Below are positions 40,589 to 49,866 of a stretch of 64,000 bases of DNA, piece by piece; position 1 is the stretch's first letter, and each line of letters begins with the position of its first letter. A model generated the notes under the pieces. The model was not told the origin of the DNA. It searched no databases and worked only from the letters and a program-made list of their open reading frames with translations. The stretch comes from Marinifaba aquimaris (GTDB lineage Bacteria; Pseudomonadota; Gammaproteobacteria; Enterobacterales; Alteromonadaceae): assembly GCF_013328345.1 (NCBI RefSeq), contig NZ_JABULX010000011.1, forward strand, positions 1 through 64,000. The letters run 5' to 3'. Position numbers and translations under genes: made by a program.

Positions 40589-40606
40589 TTTAATATTAGA
40601 GCATAT

Positions 40607-40635
40607 AAAAAAGCCTGCTAATTGCAGGCTTTTTT
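40607..40635. terminator. Bidirectional terminator between serC and the TonB receptor gene
   Basis: AAAAGCCTGC-TAATT-GCAGGCTTTTTT, a 7-bp GC stem with A and T tracts. It serves serC on plus and the iron operon on minus. Confidence 0.92.
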
Positions 40636-40654
40636 ATTGAATGAGACTAAGTGT

Positions 40655-42865
40655 TTAGAATCGGTATTTATAACCAATCATTGCCGATAATGGCTTACCC
40701 GGACGAGCGCCATAAGGGCGGCGGGATACCACTTCTTGTTCATCTGTTAGGTTATCAATCTTACCGTAGATAGTGTGCTGCTCTGCAAACTGATAATTTG
40801 CAGCGATATCTAATACCAGTTGTGAGTCAACGGTGTATCCTGTGAGCTCAGGTGGTTGTTCACTCTCTATATAGCCTCCTGATCGCTCGAGCATCTCATC
40901 AGTATACTTAGCTAATAATGAGACTGACCAGCTATCGCCTGCAAGGCCAACCTCGATAGCAACCTGATTTTCAGGCATGTATGGTAAAGCATCACCTGCT
41001 TCAATCACACCCCATTGTGGAAAGTCCGATTCAAAGCTATTTTTAAATTCAGACTCTGTGTAGGTATAAGTTACAGACCAAGGTAAGTCAATTGAGTTAG
41101 TTAACTTAATTGTATGGTTGATATTTGCTTCAATACCGTAGACCTCAACATCACCACCATCAAACTCTGTATCTAAATCACAGTTAGATGAAGTTGAGAA
41201 AGTACAAGTTTCTTTTAAGTTTTCATAATCATTGAAAAAGCCAACAACTTCAGCGTTTAGATTGCCATCAGCATAACGGTAACCTAACTCATAATTTAAA
41301 CTTTTCTCTGAATCTGTATTGGCATTATCTTGTTGTGGACTTGAAGGTATATAACCTTGATGCACGCCAGCAAAAACGCCGTAGTTCTTATCTAACTGAT
41401 AAAAAGCACTAACACTGGGTAGCCAAATATCTGAATCTTTTTCAAGCCAAACACCTTCCTTACCTTCGCCTCTATCTTCATAACGTGACTCAATAAATTC
41501 ACCACGCACACCTGCTGTAAGCGTTAGTGCGTCAATCGTAACGGTATCTTGCAAGTAAACTGAAATAGCATCTGTTTCTTCGGTGTTAACCGTTGTAAAA
41601 CGTTTATTGCCCAAATATGACATCTGACCTGATGTCATTGAATAATCTTCTTCAAAATGGTCACGCTGGATTTCATCTTGATGATAGCGAAGACCCACTT
41701 CAATATCGTGTTTTAAACCGAGTAGTTTCAGATCAAAACCAATATCTGTTTGGATACCTTGAGAGAAATACTCACGGTCATTAGTACCAACAACAATATC
41801 ACCATCTTCTTGGCCAGTTAGCACATTGTAGTAATATTCATTATTACTATCAGATGGGTCGAGTAAAATCGTTAACAGGTTTGGCGCAGTGGGGCCAAAA
41901 CCATTAATTTTCTGCCAAGCACGTTCAAAATCGTGGCGATAGGCTCGAGTGGTGATATCTACGTTATCTAACTGAATAAAATGGGTTAATTGAAGTGTTG
42001 AATGATCCCAATCCATTTGATCTTGCTGTGAGCCCGCATAGCGTCGATTTGGATTAGCATTAAAGTCTTCATCTGTTAAACCGAGGTAAGTTTCGTTAGA
42101 CGTTTCATCGGCTACCGATGCTTTAAACTCGATAAAATGATTGCCGTTTCCATCACTAAAGTCATATTTTACTTTAGCCATGAAGTCAGTTTTATCAAAA
42201 CCTGTGTCATCACCTTCAATACCCTCTCCGTCTAATTGTTTAAAGCCGTCTGCTTTAACAAATAAACCTTCAACTACGTAACCCAAATTGCCAGTTGTTT
42301 CGCCATGAAAACCGTGTAATTTAGTATAGTTATCAGAGCCATACGAGACATCAATACCGATATCGAGTTCTTCAGGAATTTCTCTTGTCACTAAATTGAG
42401 CGCACCAGATACGGTATTTGGGCCATATTTGATTGCAGAAGGACCTTTAAATACCTCAACGGCAGCCATTCTACTGACCATAGGGAAGTAATAAGCGGCA
42501 GGTGCTGAGTATGGAGCGGGTGTAATCAACACACCATCTTCCAGTAACGAGATTTTTTTACTGCGTTCTGTTGTTGCACCGCGAAAACCTATGTTAGGGC
42601 GAAGACCGTAACCGTCTTCTTCTCGAATATTCACGCCTGGTACTTTTGATAAAACACGGCTGATGTCGTCAAATTCGAATTTTTCTAATTCTGTTTCACT
42701 GATAAGGCTTGCGGCACCGCCTTGTGTTCTTAATTTATCAGACGTGCCAAGAATGCGGATACGCTCAACGTAATTGTCATTGGTCTTTTCTTCTTGAGCA
42801 AAAACCGTTGGTACCGTTACGCTATTAATAACGGCTAAAGCGATAAGTGTTTTTTTCATTTTCAT
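40655..42865 (-). CDS. TonB-dependent outer-membrane receptor (FecA-like)
   Basis: A 736-residue outer-membrane beta-barrel. Residues 1-23 are a signal peptide ending VFAQ. The plug domain runs to about residue 165 with RVLSKVPGVNIREEDG, GFRGATTERSKKISLLEDGV and VEVFKGPSAIKYGPNTVSGA. The barrel ends in the aromatic YKYRF typical of outer-membrane proteins. The plug wording is closest to ferric citrate receptors of the FecA group, but the ligand cannot be told. There is no N-terminal FecR-signalling extension. Six bases separate it from the imelysin gene upstream; the operon has a Fur-box promoter. Confidence 0.93.
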   Translation of the reverse strand: MKMKKTLIALAVINSVTVPTVFAQEEKTNDNYVERIRILGTSDKLRTQGGAASLISETELEKFEFDDISRVLSKVPGVNIREEDGYGLRPNIGFRGATTERSKKISLLEDGVLITPAPYSAPAAYYFPMVSRMAAVEVFKGPSAIKYGPNTVSGALNLVTREIPEELDIGIDVSYGSDNYTKLHGFHGETTGNLGYVVEGLFVKADGFKQLDGEGIEGDDTGFDKTDFMAKVKYDFSDGNGNHFIEFKASVADETSNETYLGLTDEDFNANPNRRYAGSQQDQMDWDHSTLQLTHFIQLDNVDITTRAYRHDFERAWQKINGFGPTAPNLLTILLDPSDSNNEYYYNVLTGQEDGDIVVGTNDREYFSQGIQTDIGFDLKLLGLKHDIEVGLRYHQDEIQRDHFEEDYSMTSGQMSYLGNKRFTTVNTEETDAISVYLQDTVTIDALTLTAGVRGEFIESRYEDRGEGKEGVWLEKDSDIWLPSVSAFYQLDKNYGVFAGVHQGYIPSSPQQDNANTDSEKSLNYELGYRYADGNLNAEVVGFFNDYENLKETCTFSTSSNCDLDTEFDGGDVEVYGIEANINHTIKLTNSIDLPWSVTYTYTESEFKNSFESDFPQWGVIEAGDALPYMPENQVAIEVGLAGDSWSVSLLAKYTDEMLERSGGYIESEQPPELTGYTVDSQLVLDIAANYQFAEQHTIYGKIDNLTDEQEVVSRRPYGARPGKPLSAMIGYKYRF

Positions 42866-42871
42866 ACCTAA

Positions 42872-44125
42872 TTAGTCGTTATCACCAGCAGATGTTTTCG
42901 GTAATTCAAGCGCTAGACTTTCAATAAAGTTTGTTTTTAATTGGTCGCTTACTTGTTTTACATCATCATAAGTTTGTTGAACTTGGTCATTATCGTTAAT
43001 CACCGCACCTGCTAACGTACCGTTAATCGCCTTTACTGAGATTAAAGCGTTATTTACACCGTCTAACATGATATCTGCAGTTTGCTGGTCTTGTTCATGG
43101 ATTAGGAAATCATCAAAGCCAAGCGTATTTTCAGCATCAATGCCTTCACCACTGAATAAGGCTTTAAAAGCAACGAGGTTATTTTCGATATTCAGTAAGC
43201 TGTTATGACTGTATGGCGATTCAACATCTACCGGACAAGTAGCACCGCCACATGAATTGGCAAAAATGCCTAATGGTGCGCCTAGTTTTGTATCTTTTAA
43301 CTCTTTATCCAGGTAAAAAAGTGAATCACTGATTACGTTTACTGCATCATGTAGTGATTCAAAACCATTATCGGCAACATCAGCATTTTTAATTTTTAAA
43401 GCATAACCATCTGCACCATCCCATGCATCGATATAGGTCGCAATGTTGGCTTGTAAATCTTGTGTAACCGTGATGGCATATTCACAGCGAGCTAAGCGAC
43501 GCTCAGCATCCGGTCTTTGGTTCCAGCCTTCTACAATACCTGAGTTACTTGAACAAGTGTGATCTAGGTTGGTACTAAATAGTAGATATTCATTGGCATC
43601 TAAACCACGGCGAGTAACCGAGCGACGGCTAATGTCATAAGGTGTTCCACTGATATTACCGTTTTCATGATGGATAACATCTTGGTCAACACCACAGCTG
43701 CTTACTTGGTTTGGCCATGAATAAACTAAGTTTCGGAGCTGACTATCATTGACCGTTAGCGGTTCAAGTTGCATCGCTTCTATTTGCTGCCAAAGTGCCA
43801 TGGTATTTCGCCATTCAGCTTGAACTAAATCTAGCTGAGCTGTGTTTTCTATACCGTCACTGTAAGCTGTACAGAGCGATTCGACTTGACTGACCAAAAC
43901 TGCTGATTGTGAAGTGAGTTGGTTTTGAACTGGTGTGATCACATTATCAACTAAGTTTTCGATAAGAGCTTTTTCATCGAAGTTAGTAGGTGGTGGAGGG
44001 TTATTACCATCATCACCGCCACCAAAATTAGGGCCTTTTGAACTTGAGGTTGACTCCCCACAGCCTGCTAGTAAAGCTGTACTGATTAAGGTGGCAATTA
44101 AACAAGGTTTAAATTTAAATTGCAT
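42872..44125 (-). CDS. Imelysin-family (M75) lipoprotein
   Basis: A 417-residue lipoprotein with a lipobox LLAG-C at about 19-22, then a Gly/Pro-rich linker and an all-helical imelysin domain with a two-fold repeat. The IrpA-type motif G-x-H-x-x-E reads GLDANE here, so the histidine is replaced, as in several subfamilies. Imelysins accompany iron or haem uptake systems, and this one sits between a DUF4856 lipoprotein and a FecA-like receptor. It probably binds or delivers the ligand in the periplasm or at the surface (inference). No peptidase activity is implied. Confidence 0.85.
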   Translation of the reverse strand: MQFKFKPCLIATLISTALLAGCGESTSSSKGPNFGGGDDGNNPPPPTNFDEKALIENLVDNVITPVQNQLTSQSAVLVSQVESLCTAYSDGIENTAQLDLVQAEWRNTMALWQQIEAMQLEPLTVNDSQLRNLVYSWPNQVSSCGVDQDVIHHENGNISGTPYDISRRSVTRRGLDANEYLLFSTNLDHTCSSNSGIVEGWNQRPDAERRLARCEYAITVTQDLQANIATYIDAWDGADGYALKIKNADVADNGFESLHDAVNVISDSLFYLDKELKDTKLGAPLGIFANSCGGATCPVDVESPYSHNSLLNIENNLVAFKALFSGEGIDAENTLGFDDFLIHEQDQQTADIMLDGVNNALISVKAINGTLAGAVINDNDQVQQTYDDVKQVSDQLKTNFIESLALELPKTSAGDND

Positions 44126-44208
44126 AGGTGTATACCACTTGGAACGTTTTAAAATTATTTTTATTTAAATTAATACATAACTAGACATTAAATAAAAATA
44201 ATCTACTT

Positions 44209-44246
44209 AAAAAAAAAAGGTTAGGGCACCTAAGGTGCACCTAACC
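44209..44246 (-). terminator. Terminator/attenuator after the DUF4856 gene
   Basis: AGGTTAGG-type stem (GGTTAGG/CCTAACC plus GCACC/GGTGC with one bulged base) around a TAA loop, followed on the minus strand by about ten T. It lies inside the iron operon, before the imelysin gene, so it would make the first gene more abundant than the next two. Confidence 0.85.
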
Positions 44247-44283
44247 TGTATAGTCCTTTATACTGTTAATGTTGAATTACGGA

Positions 44284-46056
44284 TTACCAGTTTTCAACAT
44301 TTTCTTGTGCAAAATCATACGCTTCTTGCAAGATTGTGCGCGCTGCAATTAAGTCTGCTTTATACGCTTCAAAGTTTTCAGAGTTTAGCTCTGGCTTATC
44401 ACGGAATAAAGCATGTACTTCTGCAAATTGCTCATCTGTTAAAGGTGAAGAGGGGTTGAATTGAAGGCCTAATGCAAAACCTTTCATTTCCGCCCAGTGC
44501 TTAGCTAATATAGATAATGAACCATCAGCACTTTGATTAACAACATAACCACCGTTTTCGATGATTGTATCGTAATCATTGATTGAATCATTGATGTAAT
44601 GAACAACTGTAGCAGATATTGATTTTTCCCAAGCTAATAAAGCCGCTTGTGCTTGAACTTCCATTGCTGTTTTTTGCTCGTCAGTCAATTCAGTACCAGC
44701 GTTATCAGCCATTGAGTTAGCCATTGCACGAAGCTTAACAAACGCAGTGAAAGCATCACCTGTTAAATCAGTTTCAACAGTTGCGCCAAGGTCACGTTTA
44801 GCAGCGTTAGTCGAGTTACCCCAGTTGTATTCTGATGTTAAGTCAATATCACCGTCGGTATCGATATCGTTATAACCTTTAGACCAACCGTCACGACCGC
44901 CTTTACCTGCAATTTCTTCATCTGTGTAAGATGCATAATTAACAGCAGCACCGAAGTAACCGAAACCTTCATCGATTTGGTGCTCAAGCTTAGTGTAAGC
45001 TTTTGTACCGTCTTGGTCGTTTGCAGCGTTTAAGCCTTTCGTTGCACCTTTGTTGTCATCTTCGAAGCGACGATCTAAATAATCATCAGCAGCTTGAGAG
45101 AACACTACCGCACCTAATAAATATTTTTGTACTAATTGCTTTGAATCTAAGCCGTCAGCGTTAACAAAGTTTGAGCTGAACGTATTACCATCCGGATCGG
45201 TAGTCGTACCGCCAGCAATAACCTGTTCAGCAATTAGATCGAAATAGTGGTCAACTAAAGTTGTTGGTGTAAATTCGCCTGCTTCGCCCCAACCAACAAA
45301 TGCGGTTACGTCGTTATTCCAGTCTTTGTGTTGACCTGAAGCATCGTTACCTGCAACTTTACCTACCAATGTTTTACCAGATGAGATTTCACCCACTGTA
45401 GCCTGTTCAGTTGCAGGTGTTGTAGTAAAAGTAATTGGTAAGTCTGCAGCAACGTCAGACTCATTCAAAAAATAGACGTTTAATGCAGCTAGAACTTCGT
45501 CTTTAGTAGTGTATTCGCCGTCATTAATGTTACCAATAAAGTTGAACAAGTCTTTGATGTATGCATGACGAGCAATTTGACCTGTGTAGCTCACTGAGCT
45601 TACGCCTGAATTGAACTTAGACTCAAATTCGTAAACTAATTCACCTGCTTCGTTTGTTGGGCTAACAACTTCAACAGCGATGTAAAATTCTTCGTTGTAT
45701 GTTCCGCCTTCATTATCGTTAACCGTAACTGTAACCGATAAACCTGCATCATCAGCAAAGCTAGCTGTAAAGTCATCGGCTAGTTTTAATTGACTACCAG
45801 ATACAGCGAATTGGTCATTATCAACGCTGTAGGTAAAAGATGTTGAGTCTGTATCTGTTGCAGATAAAGTACCTACTACCGCGCCAGCTTCATTTTCTAC
45901 AACTACTTCACTTGAAAGTTCGATATCTGTAGGTGCGGCGTTATTTGGTAAGTCATTACCACCACCATTGCCGCCACCGCCACCGCCACATGCAGTTAAT
46001 GCAAATGTAATTGCAGAAGCTAATAAACTCGTTTTGAATTTCGAATTAAGAGTCAT
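44284..46056 (-). CDS. DUF4856 lipoprotein with cadherin-like domain
   Basis: A 590-residue surface or periplasmic lipoprotein. The start MTLNSKFKTS leads into a signal peptide with lipobox ALTAC and a Gly-rich linker (GGGGGGNGGG). Residues about 45-135 look like a cadherin-type repeat (AAPTDIELSS, ATDTDSTSFTYSVDN). The remainder matches the DUF4856 pattern (YEFESKFNSGVSSVSYTGQIARHAYIKDL and a long helical region). I rejected the longer start at 46137 since it overlaps the Fur box and promoter. DUF4856 genes commonly pair with imelysin and TonB receptor genes, implying iron uptake; the biochemical role is unknown. Confidence 0.85.
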   Translation of the reverse strand: MTLNSKFKTSLLASAITFALTACGGGGGGNGGGNDLPNNAAPTDIELSSEVVVENEAGAVVGTLSATDTDSTSFTYSVDNDQFAVSGSQLKLADDFTASFADDAGLSVTVTVNDNEGGTYNEEFYIAVEVVSPTNEAGELVYEFESKFNSGVSSVSYTGQIARHAYIKDLFNFIGNINDGEYTTKDEVLAALNVYFLNESDVAADLPITFTTTPATEQATVGEISSGKTLVGKVAGNDASGQHKDWNNDVTAFVGWGEAGEFTPTTLVDHYFDLIAEQVIAGGTTTDPDGNTFSSNFVNADGLDSKQLVQKYLLGAVVFSQAADDYLDRRFEDDNKGATKGLNAANDQDGTKAYTKLEHQIDEGFGYFGAAVNYASYTDEEIAGKGGRDGWSKGYNDIDTDGDIDLTSEYNWGNSTNAAKRDLGATVETDLTGDAFTAFVKLRAMANSMADNAGTELTDEQKTAMEVQAQAALLAWEKSISATVVHYINDSINDYDTIIENGGYVVNQSADGSLSILAKHWAEMKGFALGLQFNPSSPLTDEQFAEVHALFRDKPELNSENFEAYKADLIAARTILQEAYDFAQENVENW

Positions 46057-46101
46057 ACTTTTCTCTCTGTTTGTAATTGGAGTGCTTTTTAAATTAAAGA
46101 T

Positions 46102-46131
46102 ATTATATGTCGAATAACAAATGATAATCAA
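46102..46131 (-). promoter_or_regulatory. Promoter of the iron-uptake operon
   Basis: Minus-strand TTGATT (46126-46131), 18 bases, then TATAAT (46102-46107), about 45 bases upstream of the DUF4856 start. The -35 lies inside the Fur box, so bound Fur would block it. Confidence 0.7.
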
Positions 46132-46138
46132 TATCATT
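46120..46138. promoter_or_regulatory. Fur box
   Basis: AATGATAATCAATATCATT is a palindrome (AATGATA-N5-TATCATT) very close to the 19-base Fur consensus. It overlaps the -35 of the minus-strand promoter. It supports iron repression of the DUF4856-imelysin-receptor operon. Confidence 0.85.
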
Positions 46139-46217
46139 TATTGTAATATTTTTAATTTTGCACTTATTAAAGTTAGTAAAAATATCTTTGGTTGCAAGTA
46201 GGGTTTGTAGCTATTGG

Positions 46218-46462
46218 TTAGTTTGTCTTCAAAGTGATGAATTTTTCATAAAGCTCATCTTCTGATTCTGAATAAGGTGGATCTTTTTAATGCAATAAAT
46301 GGGGCAGCAAGCTATACATTGCGCTGTTTCATAATGCCCTTTGCATTCGGTAGAAGTGCAGGATTTATTTGGAAATATCTGCCCAATAAATATAGCTTGG
46401 TTAGGGCATTCTGGCTCTGGCTTATCACAGTTTATATACTTATCAAGTATTTTAAGTGCCAT
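46218..46462 (-). pseudogene. yfhL: YfhL-type 2[4Fe-4S] ferredoxin, decayed
   Basis: The reading starts MALKILDKYINCDKPEPECPNQ, where intact relatives have C-I-N-C-D-x-C-E-P-E-C. Two of the four cluster cysteines (positions 9 and 15) have become Tyr and Pro. After CIACCPIYCIKK the frame shifts at a run of A. The next frame continues the true C-terminus (DPPYSESEDELYEKFITL) to a stop at 46218. The region around the third cluster cysteine is also disturbed. It starts three bases after the end of the trhP pseudogene, so the two were once an operon. Confidence 0.85.
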
Positions 46463-46465
46463 TAA

Positions 46466-47844
46466 TTAAATCTCAGTAGCTAAATGATCCGTTTTGATTG
46501 ACCGAGTGGTCTGATTGGTTGGTAAATAACGCATTAATATAGCTTTATATAGATAGTGTTTTGCTGCTTCTGGTATTTTTATAGATACAGTATGGCCTGA
46601 ACCTTTTGCGTCTGAAATTGCTCCAGCTCTTTGATTTTCCATGTGCTGTAAAACAAAAGCCAAGTTACCTTTAGGTGTCATTAATTCAAGCGTATCAGCG
46701 GTTAAAAACTTGTTTTTTACGGCAATCTCAACTATTTTGTTTCGCTGGTGGTAAGCGATGACTTCACCAACAAATTGTTGAGTTTGACTTTCAGAATGAC
46801 CTCGCTGGTAATTCTGGCATTCATCTTTTACGTGCCTCCTAAAAAAGCCTTCGGTATATCCTCTGTTAGCAAGATGATCGAGCGATTAAAATAAATTCAT
46901 ATCAAAGGGGTTACCTGCAGCCGCATCATCAATTGCTTTGCTATAGAGCTGTGCAGTGCGTGCACAATGATAAAAAGACTTAGTCCTGTCTTCTATTTTT
47001 CGCGAATGAACGCCTATTTTGTTAATCGTTCGACATGTCGAATGGCGCGCAATTCCTCTAAATCATGATGTAAGTACCGTGTTCATCCTCAAACGTTGGT
47101 ATGAGTTCCCTCGGCCTGGAAGGCTCTTCCAATAAGAATACTTCATCTGTTGGCTGGCCTAACCCTAATGTGGCTTCTTCTTCGGAGGGATAGTATTGTT
47201 GAATAGGAACAATATCACCCAATTCATTTTCCATTCCCTCTAATGATTGATAAGATCAACGACAGGCGTTAGTGCAAGTACCTTGATTAGGATCGCGTTT
47301 ATTGATGTAGCCAGATAACAAACAACGACCAGAGTAAGCCATAAATAAAGCACCATGGACAAATGCTTCTAACTCCATTTCTGGACATTCCATTCTAATT
47401 TCTTCAATTTCATCTAAAGTAACTTCGCGCGATAGGATGACGCGCTTAATACCTTGTTGATATCAAAATTTAACCGACGTCCAGTTAATAGCATTTGCTT
47501 GCACGGATAAATGGATTGTCATGCCAGGCTAATGTTCTCGAACCATCATGATAAGACCTGGATCAGACATGATCAGTGCATCAGGCTTCATGTCAATAAC
47601 TGGAGCAATGTCTCTTAAAAATGTTTTCAGCTTCACATTATGTGGAGTGATATTATTTACCAAATAGAATTTTTTATTAAGTGCATGAGCCTCTGAAATA
47701 GCACTCGCTAAATCAGCTAAGTTAAATTTATTATTTCGTACTCTAAGTGAGTACCTCGGTAGAGCTGTATATACCGCATCGGCCCCATAAGCGAGGGCAT
47801 ATCGCATATTTTTTAAAGTACCAGCGGGGGTCAGGTCTGAACAT
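46466..47844 (-). pseudogene. trhP: tRNA hydroxylation protein TrhP (YegQ, peptidase U32 family), decayed
   Basis: Pieces of YegQ can be read along the whole interval on the minus strand: MFRPD, then after a shift TPAGTLKNMRYALAYGADAV and LKTFLRDIAP...MSDPGLIMMVREH. Next come IHLSVQANAINW, SREVTLDEIEEIR, HGALFMAYSGRCLLSGYIN, RDPNQGTCTNACR, and FEDEHGTYIM. Then RTKSFYHCARTAQ and finally an open stretch YTEGFFRRHVKDE to the C-terminus MTPKGNLAFVLQHMEN. Stops replace tryptophan codons at 47463-47465 and 47256-47258; another stop is at 46886-46888. There are at least three frameshifts, and the Cys of GALCMAY is Phe. The gene is clearly dead. TrhP makes 5-hydroxyuridine in tRNA. Confidence 0.9.
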
Positions 47845-48082
47845 AAATTAAAACACGCAATAAAGTTATAAGTAAGCCATAATTAGCGCGATTTTAGGTG
47901 ATACGAGTGTGACGCTGTTTGAGCTGGATCAATGAAACTTTTATCAGATGCTAGCTGCTTGATTTATAGACTAAAATTTACAACTTGTAGTAAATTAATA
48001 TTTGCCAAATTTTCAAGGCGAGCTAATCTCATTTATATAAGTTATTAAGGATTATATCTTTACCAAAAAGAAAGAGAGTTAT

Positions 48083-48925
48083 ATGTCAACTGAAAATGCG
48101 CTACTAACCATTCTGGTAGAAAAAATTAAAAACGATTCACTTGTCTTACCTACATTACCTGAAATTGCCGTTAAGGTCAGAGAATGTGCTGACGATCCAG
48201 ATGCCAATTTGGCTATGATGGCTGACGTAATTGCTCATGATCCGGCGCTTTCTGCACGCATGCTTAAAATAGCAAACAGTGCTTACATTGGTCGTTCAGT
48301 TAAGGTAGAGACATTAAACCAAGCGGTAACGCGTATTGGTTTACGCCAAATTAAAAACATCGCTACAGCACTTGCGATGGAGCAACTATTCGTATCTAAA
48401 AACGATCTAGTTAAAGCTTTTATGGATAAAGTATGGAAGTTATCTATCGAAGTGGCTTCCGTATCAATGGCATTGATGAAGGCTTACTTGGTTGAGCACA
48501 AACACACATCGTTAAATTTAGACACTATTACACTGGCTACTTTGGTTCACAATATTGGCGTGCTGCCAATCTTAACTGAAGCAGAACGACATGAAGAAGT
48601 ATTTGCCAACCAAGCATTTTTAGAAGGTGCTATTGCTCGTCTAGCTGGACGCATTGGCGGTAGTATTATGCGCTCTTGGGAGTTCAGTGATGACTTTATC
48701 GAAATCGCTGAAAAGTGGAATGATTTAAGCCACGAACACGATGAGCCAGGTTATTTGGATTTCATTCGTGTAGCAGCTGTTTATTGTGATGTACTACCAA
48801 TTGATGACGAAAAAGTCGATTTCTATCAAGAGTATGTTGATAAGGGCATATTATCTTCTACCGACTTCATTGAATCCGAAGAGTTCTTGCAAGCATATAA
48901 TGATGCAAAGACCGTTTTTGCTTAA
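48083..48925 (+). CDS. HDOD-domain signalling protein
   Basis: A 280-residue cytosolic protein with an HDOD domain over about residues 12-215: LPTLPEIAVKVRECADDP, HDPALSARMLKIANSAYIG, TLNQAVTRIGLRQIKNIATALAM and ATLVHNIGVLPIL. HDOD proteins resemble HD phosphohydrolases but usually lack metal ligands and act as signalling scaffolds in marine gammaproteobacteria. No receiver, GGDEF or EAL domain is attached. AGAGAG precedes the ATG. It stands alone, with a terminator behind it, beside the decayed trhP locus. Its 240-base upstream region shows nothing I can name. Confidence 0.9.
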   Translation: MSTENALLTILVEKIKNDSLVLPTLPEIAVKVRECADDPDANLAMMADVIAHDPALSARMLKIANSAYIGRSVKVETLNQAVTRIGLRQIKNIATALAMEQLFVSKNDLVKAFMDKVWKLSIEVASVSMALMKAYLVEHKHTSLNLDTITLATLVHNIGVLPILTEAERHEEVFANQAFLEGAIARLAGRIGGSIMRSWEFSDDFIEIAEKWNDLSHEHDEPGYLDFIRVAAVYCDVLPIDDEKVDFYQEYVDKGILSSTDFIESEEFLQAYNDAKTVFA

Positions 48926-48950
48926 GTAGAAACAATCTTTTGCCTACATT

Positions 48951-48976
48951 AAAGCGCTCTTTTGAGCGCTTTTTTT
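48951..48976 (+). terminator. Terminator of the HDOD gene
   Basis: AAAGCGCTC-TTTT-GAGCGCTTTTTTT, a 6-bp GC core with strong T tail, 25 bases after the stop. Confidence 0.92.
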
Positions 48977-49080
48977 GTTTTATTAGCTTCGTGTGAACAA
49001 TTGCGCCTAGCCAAAAAGCACTCTAAGTTGTTAAAATCAGCGCATTAATTAAATCAAATAAGAATGAGAGCAGAATTCTA

Positions 49081-49803
49081 ATGGGCAGAAGTTTTGAAAA
49101 CCGCAAAGCCTCAATGGCAAAAACCCAGGGTCAAAAGACGAAGGTTTATTCTAAATACGGTAAAGAAATTTACGTTGTAGCAAAAAATGGCGGTTCAGAT
49201 CCTAATGCTAACTTAGCCCTCCGTCGTTTGATGGATAAAGCTAAGAAAGATCAGGTTCCAACACACGTAATAGACAAAGCTATTGATAAAGCATCTGGTG
49301 CTGGTGGTGAAGACTTTGTGAGCACTCGCTACGAAGGTTTCGGTCCAGGCGGCTGCATGGTGATTGTTGACTGTTTAACAGATAATACGAACCGCACAGT
49401 TAAAGACGTTCGTAACTGTTTTACTAAAACTGACTCTAAAATTGGTGCTCAGGGTTCTGCTGCACATATGTTTGAACATCAAGCTATTTTCGCTTTCAAA
49501 TCTGATGATGAAGAAGCGGTTTTAGAAGCATTGATGACTGAAGATGTTGATGTAACTGATATTGAAGCCGATGAAGGCATCATTACTGTTTATGCTCCGC
49601 ATACAGAGTATTTTAAAGCAAAAACAGCTTTAACTAACAGTTTTGAAGGTGTAGAACTAGAAGTTGATGAAATCACCTTTGAGCCACAGACAACAACGGT
49701 AATCAGTGGTGATGATGTAGCGGTTTTTGAGAAGTTTATGAATATGCTTAACGATTGCGATGATGTACAGCACATTTATCACAATGCAGAAATTGAAGCG
49801 TAA
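49081..49803 (+). CDS. YebC/PmpR-family protein (YeeN type)
   Basis: A 240-residue YebC-fold protein. [31 protein letters not shown] at the start and [12 protein letters not shown] and RYEGFGPGG in the first domain are diagnostic. The N-terminal wording resembles E. coli YeeN more than YebC (no AGHSKWANI start). Family members are annotated as transcription regulators, and recent work points to a ribosome-associated role in translating proline-rich sequences. Acts in the cytosol; single gene with terminator. Confidence 0.93.
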   Translation: MGRSFENRKASMAKTQGQKTKVYSKYGKEIYVVAKNGGSDPNANLALRRLMDKAKKDQVPTHVIDKAIDKASGAGGEDFVSTRYEGFGPGGCMVIVDCLTDNTNRTVKDVRNCFTKTDSKIGAQGSAAHMFEHQAIFAFKSDDEEAVLEALMTEDVDVTDIEADEGIITVYAPHTEYFKAKTALTNSFEGVELEVDEITFEPQTTTVISGDDVAVFEKFMNMLNDCDDVQHIYHNAEIEA

Positions 49804-49827
49804 TTAATTAACCGCTCAATCATTAGT

Positions 49828-49856
49828 AAAAAGCCTGGTTTTAACCAGGCTTTTTT
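49828..49856. terminator. Bidirectional terminator between the YebC-family gene and rdgC
   Basis: GCCTGGTT-TT-AACCAGGC with five A and six T at its flanks, between convergent genes. Confidence 0.93.
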
Positions 49857-49866
49857 GATGCTTTGC

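Noticed and set aside
46229-46462. Open frame read as an intact 77-residue ferredoxin
   Set aside because: Two cluster cysteines are replaced and the C-terminal part is out of frame; the true C-terminus continues in the next frame, so it is a pseudogene.
46466-46681. Open frame read as a small independent protein
   Set aside because: It is the C-terminal piece of the YegQ family and the homologous frame continues upstream of its first ATG; it belongs to the trhP pseudogene.
47529-47807. Open frame read as a 92-residue U32 peptidase
   Set aside because: It is only the N-terminal piece of the trhP pseudogene, with a shifted true start at 47844 and stops after it.
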